Positions 57,961-64,000 of a stretch of 64,000 bases of DNA are shown piece after piece. The stretch is from Megaleporinus macrocephalus (lineage: Eukaryota > Chordata > Actinopteri > Characiformes > Anostomidae): assembly GCA_021613375.1 (NCBI GenBank), contig CM038726.1:13338253-13402252 (forward strand). The letters run 5' to 3'. The notes beneath the pieces were generated by a model. It did no database searches and was not told the DNA's origin. It saw only the letters and a list, made by a program, of their open reading frames with translations. Both the position numbers and the translations under genes were made by a program. Position 1 is the first letter of the stretch, and each line of letters opens with the position of its first letter.

Positions 57961-60224
57961 TTCCTTTACCTCACAATTGATCCAAGATGTGCTCATTGCA
58001 ATATCCTCATGTTATTTCACAGCTTTATCTATAACTTCATTAAAATGTCTATTAAACTGGTCTTCATTGTCACACCTTAACATTAATAATAGAGTTAAGG
58101 GGGTCTTTTATCCAGAGAAGGTGAACTTTTATTAATGATTTACAGTTAGAGACCCATTGTAAGCTTGTTCTGTCCAGGTTAGGTCAACATCTTTTGTAAA
58201 CTTAATACTTTCTAAGCAGAAGGATTGCAACTTTTCTTTAGAGGTTGACTTTTGTCAGAATATTTTCTTGCATAAAACCATTATCACATTAGACCCTTTT
58301 GAGGGTCTGAGTTTTAAAATAATATATGGCACAGTGGAAAATATTAAAGTGTTATCTATAGTCCAGATAAATCTGATGATTTTTAGGGAAGTTGAATACT
58401 TTTGTTAGGCACCGGACACAGTCTCTTGCGCCTACTTGCATATAAATATGCTTACTGAATGTTGTCCTGTTATTGGTTCATACCCGTATGTTTTGAGGTG
58501 TTTCCTTTAAAAGATGTAAATAAGAATTAGTGAAAATTAGAACCTTGAAGTTGATCAGAAATTGTTCCAATAGTGCATCTTATTCATGTATACGTGGTAC
58601 AGTGTGGTTCATATGCGATTTCAGATGCCCTAATCTGTCCTTGTTTCCACATAACTTCATAAAATAAATGCCATTGTGTATATTTATCCACCGCAGACGT
58701 AGTCTCATTGTGGGAAATATTACTCAGGCTCAGATGTTATATGTGCACTGCAGGGACACAACAATTGAGTTTGCTACAGTGGCAAAACCCCTTGTTCTAC
58801 AACCTGACACTGAAAAAAGGCCTTCTGTTTCTGGTAAGTACAGTAGTAAATTTAGTTACAGCCAACTCATTTTCCTCATTGAAGGGCACCAATGAGAATG
58901 CTAAAGATTTCTCAGAGAACATTTATTGGATCAAATCGATTTCTGCACACCAAAGCCTGTTTTGAAGATTTCTAGCAGCAGACCAAACACAGCATTCAGT
59001 CTATACTAGGTACACAAAATCACATTAGTTAAAGTTCCAGGGAACACAGAGTAAAATATTTGTTTGATACTAAACGTGAGGGTTATATTAAACATCCAGT
59101 AGAGCTTGAATTAAGAACATAAGATATAAATGTAATAAAATATGGTTAAAAAAAAAACGCTAATCAGATCTATCTGAGAACCGAGTGGGCGTGGCTAATG
59201 AGCAGCTTAATTGACAGCTCTCTGTCCAACACTCCCAGCCTGCTCTGCCTCTCATACAGAACTAAAATCATGATCCAGCTTTTCTGTGGCAGTAACTGTC
59301 ACAGCCAGGCAGAGTGACGGACTGGTGACTGATCAAACATGATCAAGCAACATGCAAAAGAAAGAACTATTTTATGTCCTCTTGTGTAAATTTGTTCATT
59401 TATAAGATGACACAGATTTAAGTGTCCTCATATAAACTGTATTAACCAGGTAGAAAAATAAACTGTCTCTAAATTGTCCAAATATATAGTCATGCATGCT
59501 GTCGACTTTCTTCCTAAAATCTGTTTCAGGTTGGTAATAAAGTCAGGGCTGGATGTCTGAGGAACGCAGTTGTTTGCTAAGGTTAGTAATGCCAGCTCCC
59601 GTTTACTGCTACCACCCACAGGATGTTAAATATAGGCAAACAAGTATGAACTTCTTTTACTGCTTACACAGCGCAATGCAGTTATCTAGAGCTATCTACC
59701 AGAAATATTTGGACAGGTGGGGGGAGGATGGGTAGGTGGTTGGTCTGAGTGTCTTATAAATAACATGTAGCCTACTTAACTCAATAATTTAAATATTAAA
59801 CACTAAGCTGCATGTCAGGAAGACATACTTTGTTAATTACTGAGAATGGCTCTGTCCAAACACTTTAATTAAACTTCCTTTTCTATTTGTTTTCCTTGAT
59901 TGTCCCTGATCTGTACCTCAGGGCCTCACTGAATGTATTGGCAGAGCTAACTAGCATTTGGATTCTCATGGCTACCACATCGCTACCACATCTGCTAAAA
60001 TCAATGTTAGCAGACAGGAAAGACAGTTATACAATTATATAATTTTATATAATTGAGGCAATCCTTTAATATTAGATGGTACACTTGGTAGTTAGCTATA
60101 GCCACTAGGTTGCTAGCTGTCTTTAGCAATGTTGTTCACACTCTCTTGTGTAACTAAGAAACACATGTAATCCTTATGCACCATTTATTCACATCTGTTA
60201 GTGAAACTTCCAATTTGTATTTTT
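57961..60224. other. Intergenic, nothing recognised
   Basis: AT-rich; the first 200 bp may still belong to the Tc1 relic. No exon, RNA gene or element ends supported. Confidence 0.5.
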
Positions 60225-61157
60225 TAGAGATGGACCGGTCAGCATTTTGAGGCCGATTCCGATCGCCATTTCACATTTCAACGCTATCGGCCGATAGCTG
60301 ATACTGACTGAGGGCGGGGCTATATGCAACGGCAGGGCTACATGTAGTTATTAGCTCAAGCAAGTCATGAAACATGGTCTAAACTGGTTTATTGCCATTT
60401 TTAACAAGCTCATGTGAAACTGCATAATATTTTTTTTTTAATTTGCAGTAAATTAAATTAAATTATAAAGTAAATTATACAAATATCACCAATACTGCAC
60501 TCATTACATTTACACCCTTAATTTAAAAACTAAAAAAGGTAGTTAAATAAATGCAGTCAAAACTGCAGTCCTTAAAAGCAGACTCTGTTATTTTAAACAA
60601 AAACTGCAGCCATTAAATGTACATCTTGAATTGTTGCTGCTGTTCTGTTCGTACCGGTCAGATCTGGTCTGTATGGTGTTCTGGGTTGTTTGTTTTGTGC
60701 TAGCTGCGTGTGCTAGCTCTGCTGTTTGCTGATACTCATTGTATTCAGCTGCGTGGTGTAGTCTAAAAACTGTATCAGATTAGTGTGTTAAATGTCTTGT
60801 CTTGGTTCCTCAACAAGGTTAATTTTACAGAACGCTCTGGATGAGTCTTTGTCACATACGGCAACAAGCTGCCAGACAGACCCAACGCAACGCAAGGAAA
60901 ACTGTTCTCGCGAGGCGCGCCGCTTTAGTCAGTCTGTGAAATATGAAAGGGTTTGTGTTTCCACATCAGGTAGGAATTACAGGGAGCTGGGCGGAGGGGG
61001 TTTCAACGAAACGATAACTGGAAATACAGAAATTAGGCTCATTGGTTTAACACCATTGATTGGCTAAATTGGAGAAATATCGGCCGATCACCGATTGCAT
61101 ATTTTGATTAAAAATTGGCCGATACCAATACATAGCCGATCGATCTTTCCATCTCTA
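60225..61157. mobile_element. hAT-like element, 933 bp, exact 8-bp target duplication
   Basis: Left end tagagatggaccggtc; right end gatcgatctttccatctcta, which is tagagatggaaagatcgatc when reversed. It is flanked by identical gtattttt at 60217-60224 and 61158-61165. An 8-bp duplication with TA(G/A)-type ends fits hAT transposons. The subterminal parts carry ATCGGCCGAT repeats in both orientations. No transposase is present, so it is a non-autonomous derivative. Confidence 0.85.
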
Positions 61158-62561
61158 GTATTTTTATTTCATGGACTATCTAAGAGTTAGCTATCCTTAT
61201 TGTTATCTAGGTTGACACAGCTTAAAATGACTGCCCACTGTGCTCAACTCCTTGGTGACCTTTTTCATTTTTGTAGTACACAGTAAGTTACTGCAAACCA
61301 CACTGACAATTTAGACAACCATAATTAAAACCTGGTTCTGTTTTGAGCTTGTTGAGAGAGGTTTCGGTCATGTATATTCACTTTTATGTCTACTGACTTT
61401 TAAAGTTTGTTAGCTCTAGCTCCAAACTACAGAGGCAAAATTTGGAAACTATATCTATCTTAGCTGATTGACTACATCTGATTAGTAGAAAACTGTGTAA
61501 AGTTGATTTGCTAGTAAAACAATTGAGTCTTTTGTATATGCTGCACCTTTTGTAAAATTAATGTATACATGATATAAAATTGTTTCACGTCCTCTCTTCA
61601 AAATAAATATTAAATATTTGTTTAAAATTTGACTTTCCGTTTAGTGTATTTTAGTCTCACCCCATATTCAAAGAGGTAGGAATCTTGAATAGCCAAGAAT
61701 AACTATCTGGGGGCGTTGCAAACCTGACCAGTGAGTGAACAGGCTTATAGGTATATAAGGACTTTAACTACATACAATTAAACATGACTAATTATTCTTT
61801 CTTTTTATGAGATGTGCAAATTGTTAAGTACCGGCCAGATTAGAAAAGCATATTTATCTCAGTTTGATAAAACGTTCTCATGCCCACCTATAGTTTCTGT
61901 GCTCCAGTCCAAGGAGCTGCTAGCACAGTTTAACATTGCCCTGCTAATGCAAGTCAGACGAGTGAACATTTACAGCTTGTTATTAAGCTCTTCATTTATT
62001 AAATTAGGGGTTTTAAGGACCTCTTACCTGTGCAATGAAAGGGGACCCCCATAACTGAATCTGAGAAACACTGCACTAAAAGCTTATGCATCATGAAATC
62101 CAGATGGTTCCGCCCTTCGGCCTACACCATCTGCCTTTAGCTAGTGCCTTTCTAGGAAGTGTTGCTTGATTGATAGACATGATTGAGAGATGTTTTTTTT
62201 TTTTTTTTTTTTCCCAGGTTCCCTGTTTCTAAGCTATCTTTCTATAACAGTCAGTCTCAGCTCTAGTTCTAGCAACAAACTAGCCTGGTTTCATTGTTAA
62301 CATGAACTCAACCTTTAGCCCAGACTCATGTGTCCTATCCGCAGTGCTATAGACTGGTGCTTATATTCAGAAGGTGGGGCGACTTGTTTGCAAATCCAGT
62401 CATGGTTAACAGACTTCCCAGCAAAGAGAGAAAGAGAAAGAAGGCTGGAAGGAGGAAGGAGGCTGGCTTATGTGTAATTGTGTGGCAGTTTCATTACCAG
62501 CGTGCTGTTTATTACGGCGGAAGCCACAAGGGCTCTGTGAGTCATCCTGCAAAGGCTGCCT
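61158..62561. other. Intergenic; possible conserved element at its end
   Basis: No gene supported. A poly(T) run lies at 62192-62212. The 95 bp before the CT-rich block (62465-62560) are low-repeat and balanced in composition, and resemble a conserved non-coding element. Confidence 0.45.
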
Positions 62562-62581
62562 CCCTCTCTTCCCTCTCTTCC

Positions 62582-62676
<95 letters not shown>

Positions 62677-62691
62677 GCTCTCTCTTTTTCT

Positions 62692-62762
<71 letters not shown>

Positions 62763-62778
62763 GCTCTCTCTTTTTCTG

Positions 62779-62816
<38 letters not shown>

Positions 62817-62828
62817 GCTCTCTCTTTT

Positions 62829-62859
<31 letters not shown>

Positions 62860-62862
62860 TCC

Positions 62863-62914
<52 letters not shown>

Positions 62915-62957
62915 GTCTCTCTCCTTCTTTTTCTTTCTCTCTCTCTCTCTCTCACTT
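62562..62957. repeat. 396-bp CT-rich satellite-like tract
   Basis: CT dinucleotides with recurrent CTTTCT, CGCTCT and TCTTTTTCTTT interruptions. A higher-order unit of about 60-70 bp seems to recur (ctctcgctctctctttttct appears at about 62673, 62759 and 62813), suggesting tandem duplication of a compound unit. Confidence 0.9.
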
Positions 62958-64000
62958 TCTGAAATGTATTCCACCCAGCCGATGCCCTGCACCTTCAGCC
63001 ATACGTATCTATGGCAACTCCAGGAGCCTTCTCCTCCGCTGCTGCCTGCTCCTCTTCCACTGTTCCTCCACTCAGGAGCTGGAATAGCGAGAGCAGGAGA
63101 AGGAGGAGGAGGAGAGAGAGCTTGAAGCAGTCAGGGGGAAAATGAGCAGTGTGATTGGGAGTTTTGAAGATGATTTGTGAGATTAGGCAGTTCACTCACT
63201 CGTCTACAGAGACGGAAGAGAAGGACACACATCTCTGCTTCAGGGTGGAGGCATGGCTGTGGACATGGCTATACACAAGTTTGTAGCAATAGTGATGTCC
63301 AAAAACTGAGCTTGCTAGGTTGGTTTGGGGGCGTCAACCCCTCCAGTACTGAGGACCTCAGTGATCAGAATGGTGGCTACGGCATTGGTCAGCCAGAACA
63401 GAGCCATGATACCTGCTTAAAGGTAGTAATGGGAGGGCCCTCTCTCTCTCTCTGTCTCTCTTCCTATTGCTATTTCTATCACTTTCACTCATGTCATGTC
63501 ATACTTCTCTCTCTCTCTGTCTCCATAGCACTTTTTCTCTCTTTCTGCGCCCCCTGTCTCTTTCTCTCTCTCTCTCTCACTCTCCCTCTGTGTCTCTCTC
63601 TCTCCCTCCCTGCATCCCTATTTCTGTGCTTCTCTAATGCACTGCAGCAAATGATATCTTGGCAGGTGAAATGATGTTGTATCTTTTAATGTTTCTAATT
63701 TCTAACTTTTTGACTTGTTTTATGTGACTTTTACATGACATAATAGCAGATGGCAGATCATTTTGCCCTTTGTTAGAAATGTTGTAACGAAATATGTAAA
63801 TCTGTCTAGAAATAAGTGAGATAATTCTATGATGATGTTAAAACAATTTCCTAATGAGATATATTATATACATAGACTACATTAAATGAGATTAGACACA
63901 TTAAGATAATTTTACTTGCATGTTTTGCAGTGTGGCAATATCTCTCATATCATCGCTGTCCAAAGAAAAACTTCATTACCTTTAATTTAAATCAAGGAAA
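62958..64000. other. Right end, no gene recognised
   Basis: Includes a short (GGA)n patch at about 63092-63118 and CT-rich stretches at about 63439-63610. Open frames here have no protein features I recognise. A neighbouring gene's 5' or intronic sequence is possible but unsupported. Confidence 0.45.

Noticed and set aside
62330..62992. Long Ser-Leu and Arg-Glu frames
   Set aside because: Opposite-strand readings of the CT tract; low-complexity artefacts.

Overview
This window is vertebrate nuclear DNA, almost certainly from a ray-finned (teleost) fish. The evidence is one long, intron-rich kinase gene with GT-AG introns, very long dinucleotide arrays, and many relics of repeat families typical of teleosts: Tc1-like, hAT-like and PIF-like DNA elements, tRNA-derived SINEs, LINE remnants and solo LTRs. 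There is no operon-like organisation, and no tRNA, rRNA or CRISPR locus was recognised. The species cannot be fixed from sequence alone.

Left part (1-2966): about 1.6 kb with no recognisable gene, then a cluster of CACAACGT-like motifs (about 1591-1770), then a CpG-rich stretch of about 1.2 kb that should hold the promoter and 5' UTR of the gene that follows. Several short upstream ATGs lie just before the main start, and one of their reading frames overlaps it.

Main gene (2967-25737, + strand): a complete ribosomal S6 kinase of the MSK group, best matched to rps6ka4 (MSK2). I resolved 18 coding exons with consistent phases. They sum to 2370 nt including the stop and encode 789 residues. Both kinase domains, the AGC tail with its hydrophobic motif, the C-terminal-kinase activation Thr, and a basic nuclear-localisation/MAPK-docking segment are intact. 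Its introns carry large (TA)n, (CT)n and (TG)n arrays, three of which press against splice sites, plus fragments of hAT-like and other elements.

Right part (25738-64000): about 38 kb with no protein-coding gene that I can support. It holds the 3' flank of rps6ka4, a perfect match to the CTCF consensus at 30687-30700, and a dense layer of mobile-element relics. The best-defined are a hAT-like element with an exact 8-bp target duplication (60225-61157), a second hAT-like element (34875-35642), a PIF/Harbinger-like MITE (53925-54442), a solo LTR with an exact 5-bp duplication (51354-51732) and a second solo LTR (54459-54895). Also present are a 644-bp MITE (39101-39744), several Tc1-like relics including an inverted pair, two kinds of LINE relic and four SINE-like pieces. 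Between these lie low-repeat stretches (about 44440-44690, 56235-56350, 56835-57075, 62465-62560) that look like possible conserved non-coding elements, and a CpG-rich patch at 49140-49330 that could be a promoter. I found no convincing undescribed system. The most useful leads are the repeat-bounded splice sites in rps6ka4, a possibly uncatalogued dispersed repeat present in three copies, the palindromic repeat structures and the regulatory candidates.
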